From: an uncultured Pelagibacteraceae bacterium
GTDB lineage: Bacteria; Pseudomonadota; Alphaproteobacteria; Pelagibacterales; Pelagibacteraceae
Assembly: GCA_902531765.1 (NCBI GenBank)
Contig: CACAFC010000001.1
Span: 1-64,000 of the forward strand
Direction: 5' to 3'
DNA: 64,000 nt
The notes under the pieces were generated by a model. That model was not told where the DNA came from and searched no databases. It saw nothing but the letters and a program-made list of their open reading frames with translations. The position numbers and the translations under genes are program-made. Below are positions 42,302 to 53,347 of the stretch, piece after piece. Positions within the stretch are counted from its first letter, which is position 1; each line of letters starts with the position of its first letter.

Positions 42302-42330
42302 GATAATCATTATCAAATATGCTGTATAAT
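42302..42330 (+). promoter_or_regulatory. Fur-box-like inverted repeat and -10 upstream of nuoA
   Basis: GATAAT-C-ATTATC (42302-42314) is a perfect 6-1-6 inverted repeat identical to the last 13 bases of the classical 19-base Fur box GATAATGATAATCATTATC. TATAAT (42325-42330) follows 10 bases later as a perfect -10, so the repeat covers the -35 zone. Iron-responsive control of the Fe-S-rich complex I operon would make sense; this is inference. Confidence 0.45.
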
Positions 42331-42389
42331 TTGAATAATGTGACCTAACACCACTTCATCTAGCTTTAAAAAATGATATATATTCCACC

Positions 42390-42758
42390 ATGACTGCGGA
42401 ATTTTTAAACGATTATTTACCTATAATATTGTTTCTAATTATTGCACTGGGATTGAGTTGTGCATTTATAGTAATAAATTTTATCCTATCTCCAAAAAAT
42501 CCAGATCCAGAAAAGTTATCAGCTTATGAATGTGGATTTGAACCATTTCAAGACTCAAGAATGGAATTTGATGTTCGTTTTTATTTGGTTGCAATTCTTT
42601 TTATAATTTTTGATCTTGAAATTGCATTTTTATTTCCGTGGGCAATTTCTTTAGGAAATATTGGAATTTTGGGTTTTTCCTCAATGATGATTTTCTTATT
42701 CATACTTACAATTGGATTTATTTATGAATGGAAAAAAGGCGCTTTAGACTGGGAATAA
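42390..42758 (+). CDS. nuoA: NADH-quinone oxidoreductase subunit A
   Basis: A 122-residue membrane subunit with three helices. [20 protein letters not shown] near residue 49 is the conserved loop with the cysteine near the quinone site. [20 protein letters not shown] follows as expected. First gene of the complete complex I operon, which moves electrons from NADH to ubiquinone and pumps protons. Confidence 0.97.
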   Translation: MTAEFLNDYLPIILFLIIALGLSCAFIVINFILSPKNPDPEKLSAYECGFEPFQDSRMEFDVRFYLVAILFIIFDLEIAFLFPWAISLGNIGILGFSSMMIFLFILTIGFIYEWKKGALDWE

Positions 42759-42769
42759 AATTTTTTTAA

Positions 42770-43285
42770 ATGAATAATAAGATAGATCAGGTTCCAGAAG
42801 AGTTTAAACAACTTGCTGAAGATTTTAGTAAGAATGGTTTTATTACTACATCATTAGACAATTTAATAAACTGGTCAAGGTCAGGGTCATTACACTGGAT
42901 GACTTTTGGTCTTGCTTGTTGTGCGGTTGAAATGATGCAAACTGCAATGCCTAGATATGATTTAGAAAGATTTGGCGCTGCACCTCGTGGATCACCAAGA
43001 CAATCTGATGTAATGATTGTTGCTGGCACTTTAACTAACAAAATGGCACCAGCTCTGAGAAAAGTTTATGATCAGATGCCTGAACCAAGATATGTTATAT
43101 CAATGGGTAGTTGTGCTAATGGTGGAGGATATTATCACTATTCTTATTCTGTTGTGAGAGGTTGTGATCGTATTGTTCCAGTTGATATTTATGTTCCTGG
43201 ATGTCCTCCCTCTGCAGAAGCTTTATTGTATGGAATTATGCAATTACAAAAAAAAATAAGAAATAAAGGATCTATCAGTAGATAA
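42770..43285 (+). CDS. nuoB: NADH-quinone oxidoreductase subunit B
   Basis: A 171-residue peripheral subunit that carries Fe-S cluster N2. The tandem cysteines are in [11 protein letters not shown], with further ligands in MGSCANGGG and [11 protein letters not shown]. The conserved [16 protein letters not shown] lies next to the quinone pocket. It is separated from nuoA by 11 bases. Confidence 0.98.
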   Translation: MNNKIDQVPEEFKQLAEDFSKNGFITTSLDNLINWSRSGSLHWMTFGLACCAVEMMQTAMPRYDLERFGAAPRGSPRQSDVMIVAGTLTNKMAPALRKVYDQMPEPRYVISMGSCANGGGYYHYSYSVVRGCDRIVPVDIYVPGCPPSAEALLYGIMQLQKKIRNKGSISR

Positions 43286-43286
43286 T

Positions 43287-43892
43287 ATGAATAACTTAGT
43301 TGATCTAGAAAAAAAAATTAATTCAGAGCTTGGCACCAAAATAAATAGTTCTAAAATAAAACATAATCAAATTTATCTTGAGATAGATAGTGAAGATTTA
43401 ATTGATGTAGTTCTATTTGTTAAAACTAATAAAGATACAAAATTTAGACAACTTATAGATATTACAGTAGTTGATTATCCTGAAAGGTCCAAAAGATTTA
43501 AAATTGTATATTTATTTCTTAGTCATGAGTTTAATCAAAGAATGATCTTAAGCTATGACATAAGTGAAAATGAAGTTATTTCATCATTAACCTCAATTTT
43601 TCCATCAGCTAACTGGATGGAAAGAGAAGTTTTTGACATGTATGGAGTGAGTTTCAAAGATCATCCTGATTTAAGAAGAATTTTAACAGATTATGGTTTT
43701 GAGGGTCATCCATTAAGAAAAGATTTTCCTTTAACTGGTCATACCGAAGTTAGATACAGCGAAGATCAAAAAAAAGTAGTTAATGAACCTGTAAAACTAG
43801 AACAAAATTATAGGAATTTTGATTATGAAAGTCCGTGGGAAGGTACAAGATATATTAAAGAATTAGCAGATATTAATGACAAAAAAAATTAA
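43287..43892 (+). CDS. nuoC: NADH-quinone oxidoreductase subunit C
   Basis: A 201-residue 30-kDa-type subunit. The family signature is seen as [20 protein letters not shown], then [20 protein letters not shown]. It is not fused to NuoD, unlike in gammaproteobacteria. Its end overlaps the start of nuoD by 17 bases, giving coupled translation. Confidence 0.97.
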   Translation: MNNLVDLEKKINSELGTKINSSKIKHNQIYLEIDSEDLIDVVLFVKTNKDTKFRQLIDITVVDYPERSKRFKIVYLFLSHEFNQRMILSYDISENEVISSLTSIFPSANWMEREVFDMYGVSFKDHPDLRRILTDYGFEGHPLRKDFPLTGHTEVRYSEDQKKVVNEPVKLEQNYRNFDYESPWEGTRYIKELADINDKKN

Positions 43893-45051
43893 AAACCTAA
43901 ACTTAAATTTTGGACCTCAACATCCAGCAGCTCACGGGGTTCTTAGACTTATTTTAGAATTAGATGGTGAAGTTGTTGAAAAAGCAGATCCACATATTGG
44001 CTTACTACACCGTGGTACTGAAAAATTAATAGAAAATAAAACTTATATGCAAGCAGTTCCATATTTTGATCGATTGGATTATGTAGCTCCAATGAACCAA
44101 GAACATGCTTTCGCATTGGCTGTTGAAAAAATTTTAAACATTGATGTTCCTATAAGAGCCCAATTTATAAGAGTGATGTTTTGTGAAATTGGAAGGATTT
44201 TAAGTCATATTTTAAACGTTACAACACAAGCATTAGATGTTGGAGCTTTAACACCATCTTTATGGGGTTTTGAAGAAAGAGAGACTTTAATGACTTTTTA
44301 TGAAAGAGCCTCTGGATCAAGATTGCATGCAAATTATTTTAGGGCAGGAGGTGTACATCAAGATTTACCAGCAGGTTTAGAGACAGATATTGCAAAATTT
44401 TGTGAAACTTTTCCAAAAATAATTAATGATTTAGAAAACTTATTGACTGATAATAGAATATTCAAACAAAGAAATGTAGATATTGGAGTTGTCACAAAAG
44501 AAGATGCTCTCGATTATTCTTTTAGTGGTGTTATGATCAGAGGTTCTGGTGTTCCATGGGATCTAAGAAAATCACAACCATACGATTGTTATGATCAACT
44601 AGAATTTAAAATTCCCGTAGGAAAAAATGGAGATTGTTACGATAGATATTTATGTAGAATTGAAGAAATGAAAGAAAGTATCAAAATAATTAAACAATGT
44701 TTATCAAAAATGGAAAAAGGTCCAATAAAAACTTTTGATGGAAAAATAACGCCTCCATCAAAAAAAGATATTAAACAATCTATGGAAGCTTTAATACATC
44801 ACTTTAAATTATTTACTGAAGGATATCGTGTACCCAAAGACGAAATTTATATAGCAGTTGAAGCACCTAAAGGAGAATTTGGAGTTTATTTGATTTCAGA
44901 TGGATCAAGCAAACCTTATAAGTGTAAAATTCGTGCACCTGGATTTTCACATTTACAATCAATGGATTATTTAATTAAAGGACATATGTTGGCTGATGTT
45001 CCTGCAGTACTTGGTTCTTTAGATATAGTTTTTGGTGAGGTCGATAGATGA
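43876..45051 (+). CDS. nuoD: NADH-quinone oxidoreductase subunit D
   Basis: A 391-residue 49-kDa subunit that forms the quinone cavity with NuoB. It begins [20 protein letters not shown], which holds the conserved histidine near the quinone head, and continues [20 protein letters not shown]. The last residues [13 protein letters not shown] are the typical C-terminus. The nuoE start overlaps by 4 bases (ATGA). Confidence 0.98.
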   Translation: MTKKIKNLNLNFGPQHPAAHGVLRLILELDGEVVEKADPHIGLLHRGTEKLIENKTYMQAVPYFDRLDYVAPMNQEHAFALAVEKILNIDVPIRAQFIRVMFCEIGRILSHILNVTTQALDVGALTPSLWGFEERETLMTFYERASGSRLHANYFRAGGVHQDLPAGLETDIAKFCETFPKIINDLENLLTDNRIFKQRNVDIGVVTKEDALDYSFSGVMIRGSGVPWDLRKSQPYDCYDQLEFKIPVGKNGDCYDRYLCRIEEMKESIKIIKQCLSKMEKGPIKTFDGKITPPSKKDIKQSMEALIHHFKLFTEGYRVPKDEIYIAVEAPKGEFGVYLISDGSSKPYKCKIRAPGFSHLQSMDYLIKGHMLADVPAVLGSLDIVFGEVDR

Positions 45052-45656
45052 GTTTAAAGAGACCAGCCAAAGATCAACCAGAGAACTTTGAATTTAATTC
45101 ATCCTCTTTAGAAGCTGTCAATAAGATTATTTCAAAATATCCTAAGGGAAAACAACAAAGTGCAGTCATGGCATTGTTGTATATAGCCCAAAAACAAAAT
45201 AATAATTGGATACCTTTAGTTGCAATGAAATATATAGCCAAACTTTTAGATATGCCTTACATAAAAGTTTATGAGGTAGCGACTTTTTATAGTATGTTTA
45301 ACTTATCACCAGTTGGAAAATATTTCATCCAAGTTTGTACTACAACACCTTGTATGATAAGGGGAGCAGGTAAATTAGTTGAGGCCTGCAAAGAAAAAAT
45401 ATCTGAAAATGAATCTGAATTATTACCAGATAAAAATTGTTCATGGATGGAAGTAGAGTGTTTAGGTGCATGTGTCACTGCTCCAATGATGCAAATTAAT
45501 AATGATTATTATGAAGATTTAGACAAAGAAAAAACTTTAGAAATTTTAGATAAAATTTTAAAAGATGAAAAACCTAAACCAGGTTCATACAGAGGACGCA
45601 TAAACAATGAACCAGAAAATGGAAGAAAAACATTAATGGAATTAAAAAATGCTTAA
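45048..45656 (+). CDS. nuoE: NADH-quinone oxidoreductase subunit E
   Basis: A 202-residue thioredoxin-like [2Fe-2S] subunit. The four cysteine ligands are in [11 protein letters not shown] and [30 protein letters not shown] precedes them as in the family. It overlaps nuoF by 8 bases. Together with NuoF and NuoG it forms the NADH-oxidising module. Confidence 0.97.
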   Translation: MSLKRPAKDQPENFEFNSSSLEAVNKIISKYPKGKQQSAVMALLYIAQKQNNNWIPLVAMKYIAKLLDMPYIKVYEVATFYSMFNLSPVGKYFIQVCTTTPCMIRGAGKLVEACKEKISENESELLPDKNCSWMEVECLGACVTAPMMQINNDYYEDLDKEKTLEILDKILKDEKPKPGSYRGRINNEPENGRKTLMELKNA

Positions 45657-46977
45657 GGATCAAGATAGAATTTTTAAAAATTTATATAATGATTTGGGTT
45701 CAGATTTAACTTCAGCTCAAAAAAGAGGTGATTGGGTAAATACAAAAGAAATTACTGAAAAAGGTAGAGATTGGATCATAAATGAAATCAAAGACTCTCA
45801 ATTAAGAGGAAGAGGAGGGGCAGGTTTTCCTACAGGTCTAAAATGGTCATTTGCACCTAAAGAAGTTGGATCTAGACCTCACTACCTTGTTATTAACGGT
45901 GATGAGTCGGAGCCAGGTACGTGTAAAGATAGAGATATCTTAAGGTTTGAACCACATAAACTCATTGAGGGTTGTTTAATAGCTTCATATGCAATTCAAG
46001 CACATGTTTGTTATATTTATATAAGAGGTGAGTATTTTGTTGATGGACAAAAGCTTCAAGCTGCAATTGACGAAGCTTATGAAAAAAAATTAATTGGAAA
46101 AAACGCGGCTGGAACTGGATGGGATTTAGATATTTATATACATTACGGTGCAGGAGCTTATATTTGCGGAGAGGAGACAGCATTACTTGAGAGCATTGAA
46201 GGTAACAAAGGTCAACCAAGATTAAAACCACCTTTCCCAGCATTAATTGGTTTGTATGGATGTCCAACAATAATTAACAATGTTGAGACCATAGCTGTTG
46301 TTCCAACAATTCTAAGAAGAAGTGGTAAATGGTTTGCTTCTTTGGGTAGAGAAAAAAATACTGGAACTAAAATATTTTGTATTTCTGGAAATGTAAATAA
46401 TCCATGTAATGTTGAAGAGGAAATGAACATACCTTTAAAAGAATTAATAGAAGTTCACGCAGGAGGTGTTATAGGTGGTTGGGATAATCTACAAGCTGTC
46501 ATTCCTGGAGGGTCCTCAATGCCACTTATTCCTAAAGAAAAGTGTGAGACACTCACTATGGATTTTGATTCATTAGTTGCTGAAAAAAGTGGGTTAGGCA
46601 CAGCAGGGGTGGTCGTAATAAATAAAGATCAAGACATAATTAAATGTATGGCAAGAATTGCTAGATTTTATAAGCATGAAAGCTGTGGTCAATGTACACC
46701 ATGTAGAGAAGGATCAGGGTGGATGTGGAGAATGCTTGAGAGAATGGCTAAAGGCGAGGCTTCAAAAGATGAAATTGAGATGTTAGGTGATGTAACTAAA
46801 CAAATTGAAGGTCACACAATATGCGCATTTGGTGAAGGATCATCCTGGCCTGTCCAAGGTTTATTAAGACATTTTAAAGATGAAATTAAAAAAAGAAATA
46901 ATTTTGATCCAATAGTAAAAGAAACACAAAATATCCCTTACTTGGTGGATCAGCACTTATTAGATAAGAATGCTTAA
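45649..46977 (+). CDS. nuoF: NADH-quinone oxidoreductase subunit F
   Basis: A 442-residue flavoprotein that binds NADH, FMN and cluster N3. [17 protein letters not shown] near residue 52 is the nucleotide motif, [19 protein letters not shown] near 170 the FMN region, and [12 protein letters not shown] near 345 supplies three N3 cysteines, with the fourth in HTICAFGEG. Length is normal. It overlaps nuoG by 8 bases. Confidence 0.98.
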   Translation: MLKDQDRIFKNLYNDLGSDLTSAQKRGDWVNTKEITEKGRDWIINEIKDSQLRGRGGAGFPTGLKWSFAPKEVGSRPHYLVINGDESEPGTCKDRDILRFEPHKLIEGCLIASYAIQAHVCYIYIRGEYFVDGQKLQAAIDEAYEKKLIGKNAAGTGWDLDIYIHYGAGAYICGEETALLESIEGNKGQPRLKPPFPALIGLYGCPTIINNVETIAVVPTILRRSGKWFASLGREKNTGTKIFCISGNVNNPCNVEEEMNIPLKELIEVHAGGVIGGWDNLQAVIPGGSSMPLIPKEKCETLTMDFDSLVAEKSGLGTAGVVVINKDQDIIKCMARIARFYKHESCGQCTPCREGSGWMWRMLERMAKGEASKDEIEMLGDVTKQIEGHTICAFGEGSSWPVQGLLRHFKDEIKKRNNFDPIVKETQNIPYLVDQHLLDKNA

Positions 46978-49003
46978 ATTAAAAGTAAATGATATAGAAG
47001 TTGAAGTGGACGAGGGCTTAACTGTTCTACAAGCTTGTGAAAAAGCTGGAGTAGAAATTCCAAGATTTTGCTACCATGAGAAATTATCAATTGCTGGAAA
47101 TTGTAGAATGTGTCTTGTTGAGATGGAAAAATCCCCAAAACCTATAGCTTCTTGTGCAATGCCTGCTGCTGAGGGCATGGTTATAAAAACAAATACTCCT
47201 AAAATAGAAAAATCTAGAAAGGGTGTAATGGAATTTTTATTAGCCAACCATCCTTTAGATTGTCCTGTTTGTGACCAAGGTGGGGAATGTGATCTACAAG
47301 ATCAGTCAATGTTCTATGGTATCGATAAATCTAGATTTAAAGAGAACAAAAGAGCAGTTCCTGACAAAAACATGGGTCCGCTGATAAAGACTCAAATGAC
47401 TAGATGCATTCATTGTACTAGATGTATTAGATTTGCAACAGAGATTGCTGGTGTGCCTGAACTAGGTGCAATAGGCAGAGGTGAAGATATGCAAATAACA
47501 ACATATTTAGAAAAATCAATTCAGTCAGAATTATCAGGTAATGTAATAGATCTTTGTCCTGTAGGTGCCCTTACGTCAAAGCCTTATGTATTTGAAGCAA
47601 GACCCTGGGAGTTAAAAAAAACGGAAACTATTGACGTAATGGATGCTGTTGGATCAAATATTAGAGTAGATACATATGACTGGGAGGTAAAAAGAATACT
47701 ACCAATAATTAATGAGGATATAAATGAGGAATGGATATCAGATAAAACAAGATATGCTTGCGACGGTTTATTAAGTCAAAGATTAGATACACCTTATATA
47801 AGATATAATAACAAATTTGAAAAAGCCTCATGGGATGAAGTCTTTAAAATTATTAAATCAAAAATACAAAATACTGATAAAGCTAAAATAGCCGGATTTA
47901 TCGGCGATCTGATAAATATGGAAGCTAGCTACATATTTAAGGAATTTTTAGAGAGAACTATAGATACAAAAAATTATGAGTCTAGATCATCTGATATGTT
48001 TATTGATAGCTCTAAAAGAGAAAACTATTTATTCAACTCAACAATTAATGGTATTGAGCAGTCAGATTTAATTCTGTTAGTTGGAACTAATCCAAGATTT
48101 GAAGCTACTATGCTAAATGCAAGAATTCGAAAAGCTTATATAAAAAATAAAGTCAAAATTGTTTCTTTAAATGATGTAGGTGATCTAACCTATCCTTATA
48201 AAAGCCTTGATGGAAAAACTCAAACAATCAAAGATATTTTTGAAAATAAGAATGAACTTACAAAAGAAATTATTGAAGCTCAAAAACCAATGATCATATT
48301 TGGAGAGTCATTTCTAAAATCTAAGTCAGCTAAATTTCTATTTAGTTCCTTTAAAAATTTTCTGTTGAGTAACAATAAATTTACTGATGATTGGAGTCCT
48401 TTGAATTTTTTACCTTCCGATGCAGCTACAGTTGGAAGTTTAGATCTTGATATAATTGATAAAAAAAATGAATTAATAAAGAGTCTGAATGAACATAAAT
48501 TTGATTTAGTTTTTTTAATGGGTCAAGATAATTTAAAATTTAATAAAAAAAATGAGTTTATAATATATGTAGGAAGCCATGGTGATAATGGTGCGGAACT
48601 TGCAGATATTATATTACCAGGAGCAGCTTACACAGAGCAATCAGGTCATTACACCAATTTAGAAGGCAAAGTACAAAAAGCTTATAAGGCATCATATCCA
48701 CCAGGAGATGCTAAAGAAGATTGGGAAATTATAAATAATCTTGCTGAGTTTATGAATAATAGAAAACTTTTTAATGATAGAGATGAATTAGAGAGTAGTA
48801 TGTTTAACTATATAAATTTAAAAAAAGAAAAACAAGAAAGCCCCTCTAACAGCAAAGTAGACTTAAGTGACTTTGAGGATGAAATCCTTAAAATAACATA
48901 CAAGGACTATTATTTTTCAAACGTAATTGCACGATCATCAAAAACAATGTTGAATTGTAATAATTCTAAATTAGAAGTTAAACGAACTGGTACCGAAGGG
49001 TAA
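46970..49003 (+). CDS. nuoG: NADH-quinone oxidoreductase subunit G
   Basis: A 677-residue subunit that carries several Fe-S clusters. N1b ligands are in [20 protein letters not shown] and IASCAMP, N5 in [18 protein letters not shown], and N4 in [11 protein letters not shown] with a later [10 protein letters not shown]. The C-terminal 450 residues form a molybdopterin-type domain without apparent cofactor function. The C-terminal half is divergent and lysine/asparagine-rich, and the length matches the alphaproteobacterial and mitochondrial form. Confidence 0.97.
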   Translation: MLKLKVNDIEVEVDEGLTVLQACEKAGVEIPRFCYHEKLSIAGNCRMCLVEMEKSPKPIASCAMPAAEGMVIKTNTPKIEKSRKGVMEFLLANHPLDCPVCDQGGECDLQDQSMFYGIDKSRFKENKRAVPDKNMGPLIKTQMTRCIHCTRCIRFATEIAGVPELGAIGRGEDMQITTYLEKSIQSELSGNVIDLCPVGALTSKPYVFEARPWELKKTETIDVMDAVGSNIRVDTYDWEVKRILPIINEDINEEWISDKTRYACDGLLSQRLDTPYIRYNNKFEKASWDEVFKIIKSKIQNTDKAKIAGFIGDLINMEASYIFKEFLERTIDTKNYESRSSDMFIDSSKRENYLFNSTINGIEQSDLILLVGTNPRFEATMLNARIRKAYIKNKVKIVSLNDVGDLTYPYKSLDGKTQTIKDIFENKNELTKEIIEAQKPMIIFGESFLKSKSAKFLFSSFKNFLLSNNKFTDDWSPLNFLPSDAATVGSLDLDIIDKKNELIKSLNEHKFDLVFLMGQDNLKFNKKNEFIIYVGSHGDNGAELADIILPGAAYTEQSGHYTNLEGKVQKAYKASYPPGDAKEDWEIINNLAEFMNNRKLFNDRDELESSMFNYINLKKEKQESPSNSKVDLSDFEDEILKITYKDYYFSNVIARSSKTMLNCNNSKLEVKRTGTEG

Positions 49004-49006
49004 ATA

Positions 49007-50005
49007 ATGGAATATGTAAATTTAGTTTTTGAAGAAGTCTACAAAATCCTTTTTCTTCTTATCCCAGTTTTAGTTTCAGTTGCAATGATTGTTTGGTTAG
49101 ATAGAAGAGTTTGGGCTTTTGTTCAAAAAAGACAGGGTCCTAATGTTGTTGGTCCATTTGGTTTATTACAATCGTTAGCTGATGCATTAAAATATATTTT
49201 TAAAGAAATCATAATTCCAGCAAGTTCTAATAAGATTATTTTTATTTTAGCTCCTATTATTACAATGACTTTAGCTTTAATAGCATGGGCAGTCATACCT
49301 TTTGGAGAAGATCAGGTTTTAGCCAATATAAATGTTGGAATACTTTATATTTTTGCTATCTCATCTCTTGGGGTTTATGGAATTATCATGGGAGGCTGGG
49401 CATCCAATTCCAAATATCCTTTTTTAGGTTCAATAAGATCTGCTGCACAAATGGTTTCTTATGAAGTCTCAATTGGTATAATCATTATTAATGTTCTTTT
49501 GTGTGTAGGATCATTGAATTTAAGTGATATCGTTTTAGCTCAACAAAACATCTGGTTCGTAATTCCATTATTTCCAATGTTTGTAATATTTTTTATATCC
49601 GCTTTAGCAGAAACAAATCGACCTCCTTTTGATTTACCTGAGGCAGAAGCAGAATTAGTTGCTGGGTATCAAACTGAATATTCTGGCATGATGTATGCAA
49701 TGTTCTGGTTAGGTGAGTACGCAAATATTTTATTAATGTGTGCTTTAGGATCGATTTTATTCTTAGGAGGCTGGCTTTCGCCTATTGATTTATATCCATT
49801 TAATTTGATTCCAGGAGCTATTTGGTTAATTTTAAAGATATTACTTTTATTTGTTTTATTTGCATTAGTTAAAGCAGTTGTGCCAAGATATAGATATGAT
49901 CAATTAATGAGATTGGGTTGGAAAATATTTCTTCCCTTGTCTCTAATTTATGTTGTTTTGACTGCGAGTTATTTATTCTATTTTAACCTTTTACCCACAA
50001 TCTAG
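49007..50005 (+). CDS. nuoH: NADH-quinone oxidoreductase subunit H
   Basis: A 332-residue membrane subunit with eight helices that links the quinone site to the proton-pumping arm. [20 protein letters not shown] near residue 33 and [20 protein letters not shown] near 200 are invariant family segments containing the acidic E-channel residues. Starts 3 bases after nuoG. Confidence 0.98.
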   Translation: MEYVNLVFEEVYKILFLLIPVLVSVAMIVWLDRRVWAFVQKRQGPNVVGPFGLLQSLADALKYIFKEIIIPASSNKIIFILAPIITMTLALIAWAVIPFGEDQVLANINVGILYIFAISSLGVYGIIMGGWASNSKYPFLGSIRSAAQMVSYEVSIGIIIINVLLCVGSLNLSDIVLAQQNIWFVIPLFPMFVIFFISALAETNRPPFDLPEAEAELVAGYQTEYSGMMYAMFWLGEYANILLMCALGSILFLGGWLSPIDLYPFNLIPGAIWLILKILLLFVLFALVKAVVPRYRYDQLMRLGWKIFLPLSLIYVVLTASYLFYFNLLPTI

Positions 50006-50491
50006 ATGAAAATTACAAGATTTTTTAAAACAATATTTATGGTTGATTTTATAACTGGGTTACTAATTGCCTTAAGAGAAATGTTTAAAACAAAAAAAAC
50101 AATTAATTATCCTTTTGAGAAAGGAAAAATTAGCCCAAGATTTAGAGGAGAGCATGCACTTAGAAGATATCCAAATGGCGAAGAACGATGTATCGCATGT
50201 AAACTATGTGAAGCTGTGTGTCCAGCACAAGCAATTACGATTGAGTCAGCTGAAAGATCTGATGGAAGTAGAAAAACTACCCGTTACGATATAGATATGA
50301 TGAAATGTATTTACTGTGGTCTATGTGAGGAGTCATGCCCGGTAGATGCAATAGTTCAAGGTCCAAATTTTGAGTTTTCTACGGAAACAAGAGAAGAACT
50401 TTATTACACTAAAGAAAAATTATTAGACAATGGTGATAGATGGGAAAATGTTTTAGCGGCAAATATTAAATCTGATAATCCATATAGATAA
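50006..50491 (+). CDS. nuoI: NADH-quinone oxidoreductase subunit I
   Basis: A 161-residue subunit with two [4Fe-4S] clusters (N6a and N6b): [16 protein letters not shown] near residue 60 and [16 protein letters not shown] near 100. [20 protein letters not shown] precedes the first cluster as in all NuoI. The start follows the nuoH stop immediately. Confidence 0.98.
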   Translation: MKITRFFKTIFMVDFITGLLIALREMFKTKKTINYPFEKGKISPRFRGEHALRRYPNGEERCIACKLCEAVCPAQAITIESAERSDGSRKTTRYDIDMMKCIYCGLCEESCPVDAIVQGPNFEFSTETREELYYTKEKLLDNGDRWENVLAANIKSDNPYR

Positions 50492-50495
50492 ATTT

Positions 50496-51128
50496 ATGAT
50501 AGCTCATGCAGTATTTTTTTATGTATTTTCAATTATTGCAGTCATTTCAGCTATCATGGTCACTGTTTCAAAAAATACCGTACACTCAGTTTTTTTTTTA
50601 ATATTAGATTTTATTAGCATTTCATGTCTTTTTATAATGATTGGGGCAGAGTTTTTAGGAATGATAATGTTAATAGTATATGTTGGTGCTGTAGCTGTTT
50701 TATTCTTATTTGTTGTAATGATGTTAAATGTAGCTCAACAAAAAAATCAATGGTTCTATTCTGAAGCAACTTCTGGCCATATTCCAATCGGCTTAATTAT
50801 AAGTACAATTATTTTTTTTGAATTAATTATTGTTGTAGGTGGTTGGAAATATAAACCCGAATTGTTAAATCCAAATACTACAAAAATTTCTAATGAAATA
50901 AGTAACACACACTCTTTAGGCCAAATCCTGTATACAGATTATATTCATGTTTTTCAAATAAGTGGAATGATTTTATTAATTGCGATGATTGGTGCAATCG
51001 TTCTTACTTTTAGAAAAAGAGAGGGTGTTAAAACACAAAGTTATTTGAAACAAATTTCTAGAGAGAGATCTGAAGGTATTGAAGTTTTAGAGGTTCCATC
51101 AAATAAAGGAGTTAAGATAGATGACTGA
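50496..51128 (+). CDS. nuoJ: NADH-quinone oxidoreductase subunit J
   Basis: A 210-residue five-helix subunit. The third-helix motif [20 protein letters not shown] with the conserved tyrosine and glycine is present, as is the early [14 protein letters not shown]. It overlaps nuoK by 8 bases. The C-terminal tail of about 40 residues is charged. Confidence 0.96.
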   Translation: MIAHAVFFYVFSIIAVISAIMVTVSKNTVHSVFFLILDFISISCLFIMIGAEFLGMIMLIVYVGAVAVLFLFVVMMLNVAQQKNQWFYSEATSGHIPIGLIISTIIFFELIIVVGGWKYKPELLNPNTTKISNEISNTHSLGQILYTDYIHVFQISGMILLIAMIGAIVLTFRKREGVKTQSYLKQISRERSEGIEVLEVPSNKGVKIDD

Positions 51129-51432
51129 AATAGGATTAGGACATTATCTTACTTTAGGAGCAGTTATTTTCAGTATTGGTGTAATTGGTATCTTTTTAAA
51201 TAGAAAAAATATTATTGTGATTTTGATGAGTATTGAACTTATATTGTTAGCTGTAAACATTAACTTAGTATCGTTTTCTATTTATCTTAATGATTTGACT
51301 GGTCAGGTTTTCACATTATTCATTTTAACTGTTGCTGCTGCTGAGGCAGCAATTGGTCTAGCGATAATAGTAGTTTATTACCGAAATGCAGGAACCATAC
51401 GGGTTGAAGAAATAGATAAATTAAAAGGATAA
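51121..51432 (+). CDS. nuoK: NADH-quinone oxidoreductase subunit K
   Basis: A 103-residue three-helix subunit. The intramembrane glutamates that carry protons are in [19 protein letters not shown] and [18 protein letters not shown]. Length and motifs are standard. nuoL begins one base after the stop. Confidence 0.97.
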   Translation: MTEIGLGHYLTLGAVIFSIGVIGIFLNRKNIIVILMSIELILLAVNINLVSFSIYLNDLTGQVFTLFILTVAAAEAAIGLAIIVVYYRNAGTIRVEEIDKLKG

Positions 51433-51433
51433 A

Positions 51434-53347
51434 ATGGAAATTTCAATTTTAGCATTACCATTAATTGCTTCAATTATATCAGGATTTTTCGGTAAATTTA
51501 TAGGGGACAGAAACTCAGAGATAGTTACAAGTTTATTAGTATCTATATCAGCAGTCCTTTCAGCAATTGTTTTTTATGAAGTAATTTTTAATCAATACGA
51601 GGAAAATATCAAAATTGCTACATGGATTAATTCTGGATCATTAGAGGTAAACTGGTCAATGAAAATTGATGCATTATCATCAGTAATGCTAGTAGTTGTA
51701 ACTTTTATTTCTGCATTGGTACATATCTACTCAATTGGATACATGTCCCATGACCCTCATAAACCAAGATTTATGGCCTACTTATCGCTATTTACATTTG
51801 CTATGTTAATGTTGGTAACAGCTGATAATTTTATTCAATTATTTTTTGGATGGGAGGGGGTTGGTCTTTGCTCGTATTTTTTAATTGGTTTTTGGTTTAA
51901 AAAGGAAACTGCGAATGCAGCAGCAATCAAAGCATTTGTTGTAAACAGAGTAGGAGATTTTGGTTTTGCTCTTGGTATATTTTTAATTTTTTATTTGTTT
52001 GGTACAGTTAACTACACAGAAGTTTTTGATCAAATCCCAACAGTTGTAGATGAAAAACTAAATTTTTTAGGGATCCAAATTAATGCGATAGATTTAATTT
52101 GTATACTATTGTTCATTGGCGCTATGGGTAAATCGGCTCAAATTTTTTTACATACTTGGTTACCAGATGCAATGGAAGGTCCAACACCTGTTTCAGCTTT
52201 GATCCATGCAGCCACTATGGTTACCGCTGGAGTTTTTTTAGTCGTAAGGTGTTCTCCTATATATGAATATTCAGAGTTGGCTTTAAACATAGTTACTATA
52301 ATTGGCATGAGCACTGCTTTTTTTGCAGCCAGTGTAGCTTTAGTTCAAACAGATATAAAAAAAATAATTGCTTATTCCACATGTAGCCAATTAGGTTATA
52401 TGTTTTTTGCAGCTGGAGTAGGTGCATATAATGTTGCAATGTTTCATTTATTCACTCATGCATTTTTTAAAGCATTATTATTTTTAGGTTCAGGATCTGT
52501 TATTCATGCTTTTAAAGATGAACAAAATATAAATAATATGGGAGGAGTATGGAGAAAATTACCTTACACTTACTCTTTGATGATAATAGGAACTTTAGCT
52601 TTAACAGGCTTTCCTTTGCTATCAGGTTTTTATTCTAAGGATGCGATCATAGAATTTGCATATTTAAGTGGCACAACTACTGGCTACTATGCGGCTGGAA
52701 TAGGAATATTTACAGCTTTTTTAACCTCAATTTATTCTTGGAGACTGATGTTTAAAACTTTTCACGGACAATATAACAACAAGGAAATTAAAATTGAGGA
52801 GACACATGAGTCACCACTAATTATGTTATTACCTTTGATAATATTATCTATCGGGGCAATTTTTGCTGGATTTATTTTTAAAGATTTATTTGTAGGTTAT
52901 GAAGGAATTAATAATTTTTGGAATGAGTCAATTTTCTTCTTAGAACCTTTAAGCACTGATCATCCACCATTATGGTTTTTAATTTTAACTCCAACGCTTG
53001 TAACTTTATCAATACCATTTACTTATTATTTATTTGTAAAAAATAAAAATTTTCCAACTCAACTAGTAAATATAAATAAACCATTATATGATTTTTTGTT
53101 TAATAAATGGTATTTCGATGAAATTTACGACATTTTGTTTGTTAAATCTTCGAAAAGATTTGGATTATTTCTGTGGAAATTTTTTGATGTTAAAGTTATC
53201 GATGGTTTTGGACCTGATGGAATCTCAGGGTTGATTAAAAAATTTTCTATCAAAGCCAATAAATTTCAAAGTGGTTATATTTATCAATATGCATTTGTAA
53301 TGCTTCTTGGTTTTTCCGCTTTCTTAACCTTCTTAATTGTTAAATAA
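51434..53347 (+). CDS. nuoL: NADH-quinone oxidoreductase subunit L
   Basis: A 637-residue antiporter-like proton-pumping subunit with about 16 helices. LFFGWEGVGLCSYFLIGFWF near residue 136 carries the conserved glutamate, and TWLPDAMEGPTPVSALIHAA near 238 and CSQLGYMFFAAG near 318 are family signatures. The C-terminal part forms the long lateral helix and final membrane helix. It shares one base with nuoM (TAATG). Confidence 0.97.
   Translation: MEISILALPLIASIISGFFGKFIGDRNSEIVTSLLVSISAVLSAIVFYEVIFNQYEENIKIATWINSGSLEVNWSMKIDALSSVMLVVVTFISALVHIYSIGYMSHDPHKPRFMAYLSLFTFAMLMLVTADNFIQLFFGWEGVGLCSYFLIGFWFKKETANAAAIKAFVVNRVGDFGFALGIFLIFYLFGTVNYTEVFDQIPTVVDEKLNFLGIQINAIDLICILLFIGAMGKSAQIFLHTWLPDAMEGPTPVSALIHAATMVTAGVFLVVRCSPIYEYSELALNIVTIIGMSTAFFAASVALVQTDIKKIIAYSTCSQLGYMFFAAGVGAYNVAMFHLFTHAFFKALLFLGSGSVIHAFKDEQNINNMGGVWRKLPYTYSLMIIGTLALTGFPLLSGFYSKDAIIEFAYLSGTTTGYYAAGIGIFTAFLTSIYSWRLMFKTFHGQYNNKEIKIEETHESPLIMLLPLIILSIGAIFAGFIFKDLFVGYEGINNFWNESIFFLEPLSTDHPPLWFLILTPTLVTLSIPFTYYLFVKNKNFPTQLVNINKPLYDFLFNKWYFDEIYDILFVKSSKRFGLFLWKFFDVKVIDGFGPDGISGLIKKFSIKANKFQSGYIYQYAFVMLLGFSAFLTFLIVK

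Noticed and set aside
42132-42329. Plus-strand 65-residue ORF
   Set aside because: It runs through tRNA-Val and tRNA-Asp, which are certain.
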